Positions 27,290-36,349 of a stretch of DNA of 40,000 bases are shown here, piece by piece (positions within the stretch are counted from its first letter, which is position 1; every line of letters begins with the position of its first letter). Source of the DNA: Thiogranum longum (GTDB lineage Bacteria; Pseudomonadota; Gammaproteobacteria; DSM-19610); NCBI RefSeq assembly GCF_004339085.1, contig NZ_SMFX01000001.1:2542073-2582072 (forward strand), read 5' to 3'. The notes beneath the pieces were generated by a model. The model saw nothing but the letters and a program-made list of their open reading frames with translations, was not told the DNA's origin and did not search any database. The position numbers and the translations under genes are program-made.

Positions 27290-30200
27290 AATTTACTGAC
27301 CTGTTTGTCAATCGCCCGGTTCTGGCGAGCGTTATCAGTCTGCTGATTCTGTTGGTCGGCCTGCGCGCCATGTTTTCACTGGAAGTGCGTCAGTACCCGG
27401 AAACCCGCAATACCGTTGTCAGCGTGACCACCGCCTACCCGGGCGCCAGCAGTGAACTGGTCAAGGGCTTTATCACCACGCCCTTGCAACAGGCAATTGC
27501 CGAAGCGGACGGAATTGATTACCTGTTTGCGCGCTCCACCCAGGGCCGCTCCACCATCGAAGCTCATATGGCACTCAACTACGACTCCAACGCTGCGGTC
27601 GCGGAAATCCAGGCCAAGGTCGCCAGCCAGCGTAACGTGTTGCCCGATGAAGCAGACAATCCGGTCATCGATTCCACGACCGGGGAAACGACCGCGCTGA
27701 TGTACCTGGCCTTCTACAGCGACAGCATGAAGCCGTCGCAGATTACCGACTACCTGCTGCGTGTTACCCAGCCCCAGCTACAGGCAATCCCCGGTGTGGC
27801 GAAGGCCGAACTGATCGGCAACAAGACCTTCGCCATGCGCATCTGGCTGGATCCGAAACGCATGGCCGCGCTGAACGTGACGGCCAACGATGTGCGCGAT
27901 GTCCTGCGCGCCAATAACTACCTGGCCGGCATCGGTCAGTCCAAGGGCCATTACACCGCGATCAACCTGAACGCGACCACGGATCTTGCCAGCGTCGAGG
28001 ATTTCCGCAAGCTGGTGGTACGCACAGCCGACGGCACACTGGTTCGGCTCGAGGATGTCGCTACACCGGAACTGGGCGCCGAGGACTACGACTCCACCAG
28101 CTGGTACAAAGGCAAGCCGGCCATTTTTGTCGGCGTTAAACAGGCGCCTGGCGCCAACCCGCTGGACGTTGCCAAACGCGTACAGGAACTGATGCCGGAA
28201 ATCCGCAAACAGTTACCGGAGGGGCTGCAGGCACACATCCCCTACGATGCCAGCGTGTTCATCGAGGACTCCATTGACGAGGTATTCAAAACCCTGATCG
28301 AGGCCGTCGCTATTGTCCTGATCGTTGTGTACCTGTCGCTGGGCTCGATGCGCGCCGCCATTGTACCCGCAGTAGCGGTGCCCCTGTCACTGGTCGGTGC
28401 CGCATTCCTGATGCTGCTGATGGGTTTCTCCATCAACTTGCTGACCTTGCTGGCACTGGTACTGGCCATCGGCCTGGTGGTCGATGACGCCATTATCGTG
28501 GTGGAAAACGTGCACCGACATATCGAAATGGGCGAGTCACGGCTCGATGCCGCATTAATCGGCGCGCGTGAGCTTGCACTGCCGATTATCGCCATGACCA
28601 CAACACTGGTGGCCGTCTATGCACCAATCGGCTTTATGGGCGGCCTGGTCGGCACCCTGTTTACCGAGTTCGCCTTTGCGCTGGCCGGCGCTGTGCTGAT
28701 CTCGGGCGTGGTGGCATTAACGCTGTCACCCATGCTGTCATCCAGAGTACTCAAGCCACATGGTCAACAGGGACGCTTCGAGCAATGGGTCGAGCACCGG
28801 TTTGAGCGCCTGGCGACGGCTTACCAGCGCCGTCTTCACAGTACCCTGGACGCCTTGCCGGCCACCCTGCTGTTTGCCGCCGTGGTCCTGGTATCAATCG
28901 TCTTCATGTTCATGACCAGCAAACACGAACTGGCGCCGGTCGAAGACCAGAGCATCCTGTTCTTCCAGGCCACCGCACCACAAACCGCAACACTGGACTA
29001 TAACGAGGCCTATACACGACAGATTGTCAGCGCCTTTGAAAGTGTGCCCGAGTATCACGAAAGCTTTTTCCTGCTGGGACGCGGCGAACCGACTACAACA
29101 TTTGGCGGCTTTAAAATGCAGCCGCCATCGCAACGGCCACGCTCGCAGATGGAAGTGCAGCCGGAGATACAGCAAAAACTGGCGCGCATCGCCGGCTTCC
29201 AGACCGCCGTCTTCCCGCGTCCCAGCCTGCCCGGTTCCGGCGGCGGTCTGCCGGTACAGTTTGTTATCACCAGTGACGCGAGTTACCAGGAACTGGACGC
29301 GATGGCCAACCAGCTCATCGGCCACGCCATGGGCAGCGGACGTTTCATGTTCCTGATGAAAGAAGTTCAGTACACACGACCACGCGCCACACTGGTGATC
29401 GATCGTGACCGGGCCGGTGATCTCGGCATCAGCATGGCTGACATCGGGCGTAACCTTGCCACCCTGCTGGGCGGCAATGACGTTAACCGGTTCAGCCTGG
29501 AAGGCCGCAGTTACAAGGTCATACCCCAGGTGGCCCGTGAGTATCGCCTGCAGCCGGACATGCTCAAGGACTACTACATCCGACCCGGTTCAGGTGAGCT
29601 GGTTAACCTGGCCACCGGCCTGACAACGACCAATGCATCGCGAGACCTGGGTGCCGCACCACTGGTTCCGCTGGATGCAATTGTGAAACTGAAGGAGAGT
29701 GTTGAACCCAGCCAGCGCACCCAGTTCCAGCAATTGAATTCACTCACCCTGATGGGTGTGATGGCACCGCGTGTTCCACTGGGTGATGCACTGTCCTACC
29801 TGGAAAACACGGCACAGGAACTGTTTCCGCGCGGCTTTGGCTGGGACTACGCCGGTCAGTCACGTCAGTTTGCCCAGCAGGGCAGCGCACTGGTGGTAAC
29901 GTTCTTCCTGTCAATCCTGGTGATCTACCTGGTGCTCGCGGCACAGTTCGAGAGCTGGCGTGATCCGCTGATTATCCTGGTGTCGGTACCCATGTCGATC
30001 GCCGGCGCACTGGCCTTTATCACACTGGGTTTTGCAACCATCAATATCTACACCCAGGTGGGCCTGATTACCCTGATTGGTTTGATCGCCAAGAACGGCA
30101 TCCTGATTGTCGAGTTCGCCAACCAGTTGCAGATAACTGAAGGGCTGGACAAGCGGCATGCCGTGGAACGTGCCGCGGCGATTCGCCTGCGCCCGATCCT

Positions 30201-30411
30201 GATGACCACCGTGTCGATGATTGTGGCGATGTTCCCGCTGTTACTTGCCAGTGGCCCTGGTGCGGTCAGTCGCTTTCATATCGGCCTGACGATTGCCACC
30301 GGTCTGGGCATCGGCACCCTGTTTACCCTGTTTGTGGTGCCAGCGGTTTACCTGCTGCTGGCCAGACAGCATGGACAGCGCACCCTTGGTGAACAAACCG
30401 ACCTGACTTAA
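27286..30411 (+). CDS. RND multidrug efflux permease (AcrB/MexI-like, HAE1 family)
   Basis: 1041 residues, the standard length. There are twelve membrane helices with two large periplasmic loops. The TM4 proton-relay pair is Asp400-Asp401 (GLVVDDAIIVVENV) and the TM10 lysine is Lys936 (LIGLIAKNGILIVEFANQL). The N-terminus (MKFTDLFVNRPVLASVISLL) is typical of permeases paired with short adaptors, such as MexI or VexF. It exports drugs or metabolites by proton antiport from the inner membrane; the substrate cannot be told. It is co-transcribed with the adaptor. After the stop there is only a weak hairpin (CCCGT/ACGGG near 30465-30481) before ispG. Confidence 0.95.
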   Translation: MKFTDLFVNRPVLASVISLLILLVGLRAMFSLEVRQYPETRNTVVSVTTAYPGASSELVKGFITTPLQQAIAEADGIDYLFARSTQGRSTIEAHMALNYDSNAAVAEIQAKVASQRNVLPDEADNPVIDSTTGETTALMYLAFYSDSMKPSQITDYLLRVTQPQLQAIPGVAKAELIGNKTFAMRIWLDPKRMAALNVTANDVRDVLRANNYLAGIGQSKGHYTAINLNATTDLASVEDFRKLVVRTADGTLVRLEDVATPELGAEDYDSTSWYKGKPAIFVGVKQAPGANPLDVAKRVQELMPEIRKQLPEGLQAHIPYDASVFIEDSIDEVFKTLIEAVAIVLIVVYLSLGSMRAAIVPAVAVPLSLVGAAFLMLLMGFSINLLTLLALVLAIGLVVDDAIIVVENVHRHIEMGESRLDAALIGARELALPIIAMTTTLVAVYAPIGFMGGLVGTLFTEFAFALAGAVLISGVVALTLSPMLSSRVLKPHGQQGRFEQWVEHRFERLATAYQRRLHSTLDALPATLLFAAVVLVSIVFMFMTSKHELAPVEDQSILFFQATAPQTATLDYNEAYTRQIVSAFESVPEYHESFFLLGRGEPTTTFGGFKMQPPSQRPRSQMEVQPEIQQKLARIAGFQTAVFPRPSLPGSGGGLPVQFVITSDASYQELDAMANQLIGHAMGSGRFMFLMKEVQYTRPRATLVIDRDRAGDLGISMADIGRNLATLLGGNDVNRFSLEGRSYKVIPQVAREYRLQPDMLKDYYIRPGSGELVNLATGLTTTNASRDLGAAPLVPLDAIVKLKESVEPSQRTQFQQLNSLTLMGVMAPRVPLGDALSYLENTAQELFPRGFGWDYAGQSRQFAQQGSALVVTFFLSILVIYLVLAAQFESWRDPLIILVSVPMSIAGALAFITLGFATINIYTQVGLITLIGLIAKNGILIVEFANQLQITEGLDKRHAVERAAAIRLRPILMTTVSMIVAMFPLLLASGPGAVSRFHIGLTIATGLGIGTLFTLFVVPAVYLLLARQHGQRTLGEQTDLT

Positions 30412-30544
30412 ATAACCGTTCAATTACACTTATACGCATGGCCAAGCGGAATACCCGTATTTCCAACGGGAATCACACCCCTCCGGCCTTTCCTGACCTG
30501 GCCCTGGCAGCTATCATTGGGCCTCTTTCAACGCGGTTCTAACC

Positions 30545-31789
30545 ATGTCAGCCAGCAATCTGCCCATTACACGTCATTCCACCTGCGCGGTAAAAATCGG
30601 CAAGGTCATCGTCGGAGGTGGCGCGCCCGTTGTCGTGCAATCCATGACCAACACCGATACGGTCAATATCGAGAACACGGTTCAGCAGGTCGCGCAGCTG
30701 GCCAACGCCGGTTCGGAGCTGGTACGTATCACCGTCAACAGTGAGGAAGCCGCAGCCGCGGTGCCGTCTATCCGGGAACAGCTGGACCACATGAATGTGG
30801 ATGTACCGCTGATTGGTGATTTCCACTTCAACGGACACAAGTTGCTGGACAAGTACCCGGACTGCGCGCAGGCACTCGGCAAGTACCGTATTAATCCCGG
30901 CAATGTCGGCCGTGGCAAAAAACGCGACGAACAGTATGCGACCATGATCGAAACCGCCTGTCGCTACGACAAACCGGTACGCATTGGCGTCAACTGGGGC
31001 AGCCTTGACCAGGCGCTCGTGGTTCGGCTGATGGATGAAAACAGCCGCTCCGCACAACCGTGTGATACCCATGAAGTCATTCATGAAGCCATGGTGACCT
31101 CTGCGCTGGAGAATGCAGCGCGTGCGGAGGAAATCGGACTCGGTCGCGACCATATCATTCTGTCGGTCAAAATGAGTGGCGTACAGGACCTGATTGCGGT
31201 CTACCGCACGCTGGCACAACGTTGCGATTATGCCTTGCACCTTGGCCTGACAGAGGCCGGGATGGGCGCAAAAGGCATTGTTGCCTCGACGGCCGCACTT
31301 TCTGTCCTGCTACAGGAAGGTATCGGCGATACCATCCGCATTTCCCTGACGCCGGAGCCTGGCGGCAGTCGCAGCGAGGAAGTCCGTGTCGCACAGGAAA
31401 TCCTGCAATCCATGGGATTGCGCGCGTTTACACCCAGCGTTGTGGCCTGCCCGGGCTGTGGCCGTACCTCCAGCGACTATTTCCAGACACTGGCGCAGAA
31501 TATCCAGGGCTATTTACGTGAACAGATGCCGGTCTGGCGCCGGCAGCACCCTGGTGTTGAAGACATGACGGTAGCCGTCATGGGCTGTGTAGTAAATGGT
31601 CCCGGTGAAAGCAAGCATGCCAATATCGGCATCAGCCTGCCAGGTACGGGAGAACGACCGGTGGCACCGGTGTATGTTGATGGTGAGAAAACCGTCACAT
31701 TGAAAGGCGATCATATTGCCGAAGAGTTCCGGCAGCTGGTGGATCGCTACGTCGTCGAACACTACGGTGAGGCAACTATTACCTGCTAG
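30545..31789 (+). CDS. ispG: 4-hydroxy-3-methylbut-2-enyl diphosphate synthase
   Basis: 414 residues with the TIM-barrel N-terminus ([17 protein letters not shown]) and reductase-like C-terminal domain. The three [4Fe-4S] ligands are Cys302 and Cys305 ([10 protein letters not shown]) and Cys348 (CVVNGPGES). IspG (GcpE) makes HMBPP from MEcPP in the MEP isoprenoid pathway, receiving electrons from flavodoxin or ferredoxin. It is a single gene after the efflux pair. Its 3' end overlaps that of the convergent HemN-like gene by 11 bp. Confidence 0.97.
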   Translation: MSASNLPITRHSTCAVKIGKVIVGGGAPVVVQSMTNTDTVNIENTVQQVAQLANAGSELVRITVNSEEAAAAVPSIREQLDHMNVDVPLIGDFHFNGHKLLDKYPDCAQALGKYRINPGNVGRGKKRDEQYATMIETACRYDKPVRIGVNWGSLDQALVVRLMDENSRSAQPCDTHEVIHEAMVTSALENAARAEEIGLGRDHIILSVKMSGVQDLIAVYRTLAQRCDYALHLGLTEAGMGAKGIVASTAALSVLLQEGIGDTIRISLTPEPGGSRSEEVRVAQEILQSMGLRAFTPSVVACPGCGRTSSDYFQTLAQNIQGYLREQMPVWRRQHPGVEDMTVAVMGCVVNGPGESKHANIGISLPGTGERPVAPVYVDGEKTVTLKGDHIAEEFRQLVDRYVVEHYGEATITC

Positions 31790-33116
31790 AGACTGTTTCG
31801 CCCTTTTCCAGAGCTGCGCGCAACGGTGGCACTCTGGCAATGCTGTCCTGGTTGTCGAAAACCTTGCACAGGCTGTATAAAGATTCACGGCCCCGGTCCA
31901 GCGTGTGAATCTCGTGCTCGGTCAATTTCAGCTTGCCCTGTGCCTCGAGTGTTCGCAGTAAAGCCATTTCAGGCTTGAAGTACCGGGAAAATATTATTCC
32001 CCAGCGATTCTCCAGCATCTCAATATCAAAATGTTCGTTGACCAGAATGCCCGACATTATTGTTCGCCGTAACAGATCATCTGATTCCAGTTCGACACCA
32101 CACTCTGTGGGAATTACACCCTGCTCCACCATACGCTGGTAGCTTTCACGCTCCAGGGCATTCCGGCTGTAGGCATCATCCAGAGCCGCGACAGCTCCGG
32201 GACCGACGCCGATAACATCCAGCCCTTCAATATTGGTATAGCCAAGCGGCGACCAGTATAAGGGCGAGTCCGATCCCAGCGATGGCTCGGCTTCGGTTAC
32301 ATACCAGTCCAGACCGACGTGCCGGTAACCCAGGTCCTGTAATATCCCGGAGCGCAATACTGACAGCGGGTTGTCATTCGCCGATATTTCCTGCCCACCC
32401 TCGTTAATGAACCTGACACATTCCACGCTGGTTTTTTCCAGCAAGCGGCTGATTTTTTCAATTCCTGCCCCCTTCAGTGGTTCTCCCACAACCAGATCGA
32501 GTGCAAGGGAGCGGTAACCCAGGGCTCTGATTTCCATCAGCAAGCTTTCGATGCGGTCGATTTCGCCGACAGGATCATCTGTGTCCTGCACAGAATGCGA
32601 TACATCCAGGCACAACCTCACTTTGCTGAAACCCAGGACCCGCAAGAGCTTCAGGCGGGCTGTTGTGGGGCGGGATTGCCCGAAACAGGCACACCAGCGA
32701 GCAAATGTCGCCGGTTCGATAGAAAAGGCATCCTGAATACTGCTGCACAACTCGTAAAGGGCATCGTTGCTCCAGCCAACGGCAATACCGGGTGCGCAGA
32801 CAACACCCTCAAGTGGTCTGTCGCGGGCAAACAGCGTCCCTTGAAGCTGTATTTCCCGGGTGACTGCCGAATACCAGGGTAACTGGTGTGCAGCTGCCGG
32901 ATCAGAGCCCCTGTGCCCTGCTGTCATGCCATCCTGCACAACCAGCATCAGGGGTGCGGGAACCGGGTCACCATTACTCCGTTTTACCCACTCACGGTAA
33001 TCAGAACCATCAAACTCTCGCGTAAACGAGGCAAAGCCTGGATACAAGCCGCAGTACGGCTCGAATACCTCTGGAATATTCACCCCGTCGTCTGGTCGTT
33101 CTTCGGATAGCCCCAT
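31779..33116 (-). CDS. HemN-family protein lacking the radical-SAM CX3CX2C motif
   Basis: 445 residues from ATG 33116, close to HemN (457). ATG 33194 also opens this frame, but an FNR box would then be coding. Aligned by eye to HemN, the N-terminus fits ([22 protein letters not shown] against GPRYTSYPTALEFSEDFGEQ). The middle aligns as [10 protein letters not shown]...[16 protein letters not shown], and the C-terminal HemN domain is well kept ([33 protein letters not shown]). Where HemN has FCHKLCYFCGC, this protein has [10 protein letters not shown] with no cysteine, and the GGTP motif is also gone. HemN decarboxylates coproporphyrinogen III using SAM and an Fe-S cluster; this protein should not. 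The frame is intact over 1.3 kb, so it looks like a maintained pseudoenzyme, not a pseudogene. Function unknown. Confidence 0.8.
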   Translation of the reverse strand: MGLSEERPDDGVNIPEVFEPYCGLYPGFASFTREFDGSDYREWVKRSNGDPVPAPLMLVVQDGMTAGHRGSDPAAAHQLPWYSAVTREIQLQGTLFARDRPLEGVVCAPGIAVGWSNDALYELCSSIQDAFSIEPATFARWCACFGQSRPTTARLKLLRVLGFSKVRLCLDVSHSVQDTDDPVGEIDRIESLLMEIRALGYRSLALDLVVGEPLKGAGIEKISRLLEKTSVECVRFINEGGQEISANDNPLSVLRSGILQDLGYRHVGLDWYVTEAEPSLGSDSPLYWSPLGYTNIEGLDVIGVGPGAVAALDDAYSRNALERESYQRMVEQGVIPTECGVELESDDLLRRTIMSGILVNEHFDIEMLENRWGIIFSRYFKPEMALLRTLEAQGKLKLTEHEIHTLDRGRESLYSLCKVFDNQDSIARVPPLRAALEKGETVSSR

Positions 33117-33145
33117 GTTCAATGCCCGTCTGATGACGGTATCGC

Positions 33146-33187
33146 ATGGTATTAGCATAGGTACAACGTCACCTTGATGCAGATCAA
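33146..33187 (-). promoter_or_regulatory. FNR/Anr box and class II promoter upstream of HemN-like gene
   Basis: TTGATGCAGATCAA (33174-33187) is a perfect match to the FNR/Anr consensus TTGAT-N4-ATCAA. A -10-like TACCAT (33146-33151, minus strand) would place transcription start near 33139, exactly 41.5 bp from the box centre, which is the class II activator position. This supports oxygen-limitation control of the HemN-like gene and the start at 33116. Known hemN genes are often Anr/FNR regulated. Confidence 0.7.
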
Positions 33188-33220
33188 AGTGCATCGTAAG
33201 GATGGCGAAGTATTAAAAAT

Positions 33221-33297
<77 letters not shown>

Positions 33298-33307
33298 ATG
33301 AAAATCT

Positions 33308-33321
33308 GCCCCGAGCGGGGC
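33308..33321 (-). terminator. GC-rich hairpin after SPOR gene, possible weak terminator
   Basis: GCCCC/GGGGC arms with a short loop, followed on the minus strand by AGATTTTC. It could end the birA-coaX-SPOR transcript, but it also lies at the predicted start of the tRNA transcript, so either role is possible. Confidence 0.35.
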
Positions 33322-33325
33322 GGCT

Positions 33326-33354
33326 ATTGTATTAGAGCAGCCTGAACGGCGCAA
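33326..33354 (-). promoter_or_regulatory. Predicted tRNA-Thr promoter with GC-rich discriminator
   Basis: Minus strand TTGCGC (33349-33354) and TACAAT (33326-33331) are 17 bp apart, directly after the SPOR gene stop. The bases after the -10 (AGCCGCCCCG) are GC-rich, the feature that marks stringently controlled stable-RNA promoters. Confidence 0.5.
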
Positions 33355-33355
33355 A

Positions 33356-34075
33356 CTATTCACAACTGACCTGCTGCACCTTGAGCCGGGGGTACCTTGC
33401 CTTAACCTGCTCCCAGCCCTGGAAATCTTCAAGCAGCTGCTCTTTTTCCTCGATATCGATCCAGTACACTTTGCGAGTCTTGTAGCGCACATCGAGCCTG
33501 GCATCGTGTCCCAGCTCACGAACCCTACTGAGCCGGATCTGCGCCTTGCTCTTACTGGAAAATATACCCAGTGAAATCCGGTTACGTTTACCGACAAAGT
33601 AATCTGTCATGCCAGCCGCCTCCAGACTGCGGACAATCTCGGCGGCTTTACGTGATGAAGCAGCCTGCAGGTACACCTGGTAGCCTGATGGTGCCTGGGT
33701 TTCACTCTGTCTTAGCGCGGCCGGAATGCCCTGTTCAGACAGCCGGGTACGTAAGGCTGCTGCCTCGTCACTTGATTTCAGTGGGCCGATGGTACGACAA
33801 ACCGGAGAGCGTTCGGCAATGTCCTCCTGTTCCTTACTATCGTCAGACTGACTGACCGCAGGCACAGGAGCTGTGCCTGTTTCCGCCCCCTCACCTGCCA
33901 CCAGCGTGGGGTCGCTACCACCAGATTGCTTTCGCTCCGACAACTGTACAAGCGGTACGGCGCCGGGAGGCAAGGGCTTTAAACGTAATTCCGGTGGCGA
34001 CGGGGCCGGCTGAAACTGTAACCACGCGAAAAAGGCCAGATTGAGGCCCAGTAACAGATAAACCAGATTTTTCAA
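33356..34075 (-). CDS. SPOR-domain membrane protein
   Basis: 239 residues. An N-terminal membrane helix (LVYLLLGLNLAFFAWLQF) is followed by a proline-rich and acidic linker to about residue 95. A C-terminal SPOR domain (about 130-205, SGYQVYLQAASSRKAAEIVRS, LGIFSSKSKAQIRLSRV) follows. SPOR domains bind denuded septal peptidoglycan, so a role at the division site is likely. Exact partner unknown. It overlaps coaX by 4 bp and ends the birA-coaX-SPOR operon, an order seen in other gammaproteobacteria. Confidence 0.88.
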   Translation of the reverse strand: MKNLVYLLLGLNLAFFAWLQFQPAPSPPELRLKPLPPGAVPLVQLSERKQSGGSDPTLVAGEGAETGTAPVPAVSQSDDSKEQEDIAERSPVCRTIGPLKSSDEAAALRTRLSEQGIPAALRQSETQAPSGYQVYLQAASSRKAAEIVRSLEAAGMTDYFVGKRNRISLGIFSSKSKAQIRLSRVRELGHDARLDVRYKTRKVYWIDIEEKEQLLEDFQGWEQVKARYPRLKVQQVSCE

Positions 34076-34824
34076 CTGGCTGTCTCCCTTGCAAAGATTG
34101 CCAGCCCCTTCAATATCAGCTCGGGTTCATGTGCGGGCCTGCTCTCTAGCAGTGGCATCAATCGCCCGGCATCCCCACCGGTCAACAACAGGGAAACATC
34201 ATTACCCAGTTCACCCCGCAGATCGGCGCTGATGCGGTCCAGTAGCGAGACAGCAGCATACAGGCTCCCCCCCAGCACAGCTGATTCTGTGCTGCTGGCG
34301 AGTAAGACAATTTCCCCCGTATCCCCGTCTTCGACCGTCACATCGCTCGCGCTGGCGCAGACAGATGAAATCATAAGCTCAACGCCAGGTGCAATTAGTC
34401 CACCGAGGTGACGGCCATCTGCCGACAGTGCATCAACAGTGATGGCGGTACCACAACCCAGAATGACCGCTGCACCACGACAGAGGCCATGCGCCGCAAT
34501 CAATGCCGCCCAGCGATCATTGCCCAGCCGCTCCGGTTTGGTGTAGGCGTTAATGACACCACATTGTTCAGCCCGGCTGTGCAGGAATTCCGGCAGGATT
34601 TTCCAGCGACGCTTTACCCAGGTGCAGACAGATTTTTCAAACTCAGCCCCGGCAACATTTGAAACAATCACTCTTTCCGGTGTTTCAAGCTCTTTCCAGG
34701 CCGGGCGCGCGATATCCTTGAAAGGTTTTGACCCTCGAACCAGCGGAGTACCACTGATCCATTCCTCACCATCCTGCAACGCCCACTTGATGCGCGTGTT
34801 GCCAATATCGATCAGCAGATTCAT
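34072..34824 (-). CDS. coaX: Type III pantothenate kinase
   Basis: 250 residues. The ASKHA-fold phosphate motifs are visible: MNLLIDIGNTRIKWAL at the N-terminus, GCGTAITVDAL in the centre and LLLTGGDAGRL near the C-terminus, with GGLIAPGVELM. CoaX phosphorylates pantothenate, the first step of coenzyme A synthesis, and needs a monovalent cation. The start overlaps the birA stop by 4 bp. This is the Bvg-accessory-factor (Baf) family gene usual next to birA. Confidence 0.95.
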   Translation of the reverse strand: MNLLIDIGNTRIKWALQDGEEWISGTPLVRGSKPFKDIARPAWKELETPERVIVSNVAGAEFEKSVCTWVKRRWKILPEFLHSRAEQCGVINAYTKPERLGNDRWAALIAAHGLCRGAAVILGCGTAITVDALSADGRHLGGLIAPGVELMISSVCASASDVTVEDGDTGEIVLLASSTESAVLGGSLYAAVSLLDRISADLRGELGNDVSLLLTGGDAGRLMPLLESRPAHEPELILKGLAIFARETAS

Positions 34825-35801
34825 CCTGCCAGTCGCACGCTGATTTCACCGGCATGAAATGTCTGGATCCTGCCGTCCTGCTCGATGAGCAGTGCGCCAT
34901 GCGGGTCTACTCCCCGCGCAACACCGCGAATACTTTCCTGCTGACCTGTCTGAAGATCTACAGGCAAGCCCGCTGCGATATCGTATCGCTGCCACTCTTC
35001 AGCAAAAGCCTCGAGTCCCTGCCGGGAAAATATTTCAATAACCTTTACAAGATCGTCCAAGAGCTTACCTGCCAGCCTGTTGCGTTGTAGTTGCAGTTTA
35101 TTATGCCTGAGATCTGACCAGGGCTGATCAATTTCTGCACCTGCACCTTCCGGCATTCGTAAATTGATACCGATACCGATGATAACCTGGTAGTTACCGC
35201 CACTCTCGCCGGAGAGATCAAGCAGGATACCCGCGAGTTTGTTTCCGTTTAAGTAAATATCGTTAGGCCACTTCAAACCAAGACCATCGATGCCCAGTTT
35301 CTGTAGAGTACGGCGTACTGCCACAGCTACAGCAAGACTCAACCCGCCAGACTGCAGCACGCCGTCCTCCAGCATGCATGCCAGCGACAAATACAGATTG
35401 GTACCGTATGGCGAAATCCACCGTCGCCCCCGTCGGCCACGACCCGCGCTCTGCCACTCCGCGAGACAGACGTTAATACCCTGCGGTGCAACTGGCGGCG
35501 GCATACGTTTAAGGACATCGCTGGTTGAGTCAACCTCGCGCTGGACTTCGAGATGTTCGATTCTCTGGCTAAGTGAAGTAGAGAGATGCTGCTGTATCAC
35601 TGATACTTCCAACGGCTCGAAAGGAACCGCAAGCCGATAGCCTCGACCCCGTACCGCATGAATCTCCAGGCCAAGCTCATCGAATTTGCGTAACTGTTTC
35701 CAGATCGCGGCTCGACTCACGCCCAGCGCCTTCGCCAGCTCTTCTCCGGAGTGAAAGCGGCCATCAGCGAGAAGCCCTGGCAATCGATAACGTATTGACA
35801 T
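34821..35801 (-). CDS. birA: Bifunctional biotin-[acetyl-CoA-carboxylase] ligase and biotin operon repressor
   Basis: 326 residues. The N-terminal helix-turn-helix (SGEELAKALGVSRAAIWKQL) is kept, so this is the bifunctional form. The catalytic domain includes GRGRRGRRWISPYGTNLYLS (biotinoyl-AMP loop) and KWPNDIYLNGNKLAGILLD. A C-terminal SH3-like domain ends in VDPHGALLIEQDGRIQTFHAGEIS. BirA attaches biotin to the carboxylase carrier protein and represses biotin genes when holo-bound. First gene of its operon; divergent from the small gene at 35988. Confidence 0.96.
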   Translation of the reverse strand: MSIRYRLPGLLADGRFHSGEELAKALGVSRAAIWKQLRKFDELGLEIHAVRGRGYRLAVPFEPLEVSVIQQHLSTSLSQRIEHLEVQREVDSTSDVLKRMPPPVAPQGINVCLAEWQSAGRGRRGRRWISPYGTNLYLSLACMLEDGVLQSGGLSLAVAVAVRRTLQKLGIDGLGLKWPNDIYLNGNKLAGILLDLSGESGGNYQVIIGIGINLRMPEGAGAEIDQPWSDLRHNKLQLQRNRLAGKLLDDLVKVIEIFSRQGLEAFAEEWQRYDIAAGLPVDLQTGQQESIRGVARGVDPHGALLIEQDGRIQTFHAGEISVRLAG

Positions 35802-35987
35802 TACGCAAGTTTAACACAGCCAAATATCACAATTCGAACCAACGAAGTCATTTTCTCAAGAACCCGCCATGTAGCGGGAAAGATAACTTGAGCCTGTGCC
35901 TCATTCAATAATGATATTCTGCCGCCGATAGCGGTATTACGCAGACGCCCGACAAGTTGAACCTCAACAAACAGACCAGGACTGGCC

Positions 35988-36347
35988 ATGACCGCACCGC
36001 AAAAGAGACTACAGCCAGTCCTCCCGCTTTCGGCCGATATTTTACCGTCCGCGCCACTCTACAAAAGAGCGCCTCGCGAAGATGAGCAAGGTAGACCATT
36101 ATCGGATTTCATGATGATTATTCCGAAGCTCCGAAACCAGCCAGAGCAGCACGTGAAGGAAACGGTGGAAAAGATTGAACGCGTACTCAAACGCTTTACA
36201 CATGCCGTTGTATTCGCTGACCTGAATCTCAAACTGAATGTACTTTGGGTTATTGTGCGTCCCGAGGCGCGGGTCTCCTGGAGACTCCCGGCCGCAATCA
36301 ACAACGCTGTACCGGAAGCACTGCTGGTCGCACAGCCAGCCCTCTGA
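35988..36347 (+). CDS. Hypothetical protein, 119 residues
   Basis: I do not recognise this protein. It is basic and soluble, with no signal or membrane segment. A variable N-terminus (about 40 residues) is followed by a compact alpha/beta-looking part: EQHVKETVEKIERVLKRF, then alternating hydrophobics (HAVVFADLNLKLNVLWVIVR). ATG 35988 has an AGG ribosome site about 9 nt upstream. It is convergent with the CBS-domain gene, with 2 bp between the stop codons. It could instead be a chance frame, but the codon pattern and spacing favour a gene. Confidence 0.6.
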   Translation: MTAPQKRLQPVLPLSADILPSAPLYKRAPREDEQGRPLSDFMMIIPKLRNQPEQHVKETVEKIERVLKRFTHAVVFADLNLKLNVLWVIVRPEARVSWRLPAAINNAVPEALLVAQPAL

Positions 36348-36349
36348 TC

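Noticed and set aside
30412-30544. Possible terminator or riboswitch between the RND permease and ispG
   Set aside because: Only a weak 5-bp hairpin (CCCGT/ACGGG) without a T-run was found, and no riboswitch core was recognised.
33117-33194. Upstream ATG starts (33194 and 33158) for the HemN-like gene
   Set aside because: They would place the perfect FNR box or its promoter inside the coding region, have no ribosome site, and add residues beyond the HemN N-terminus.
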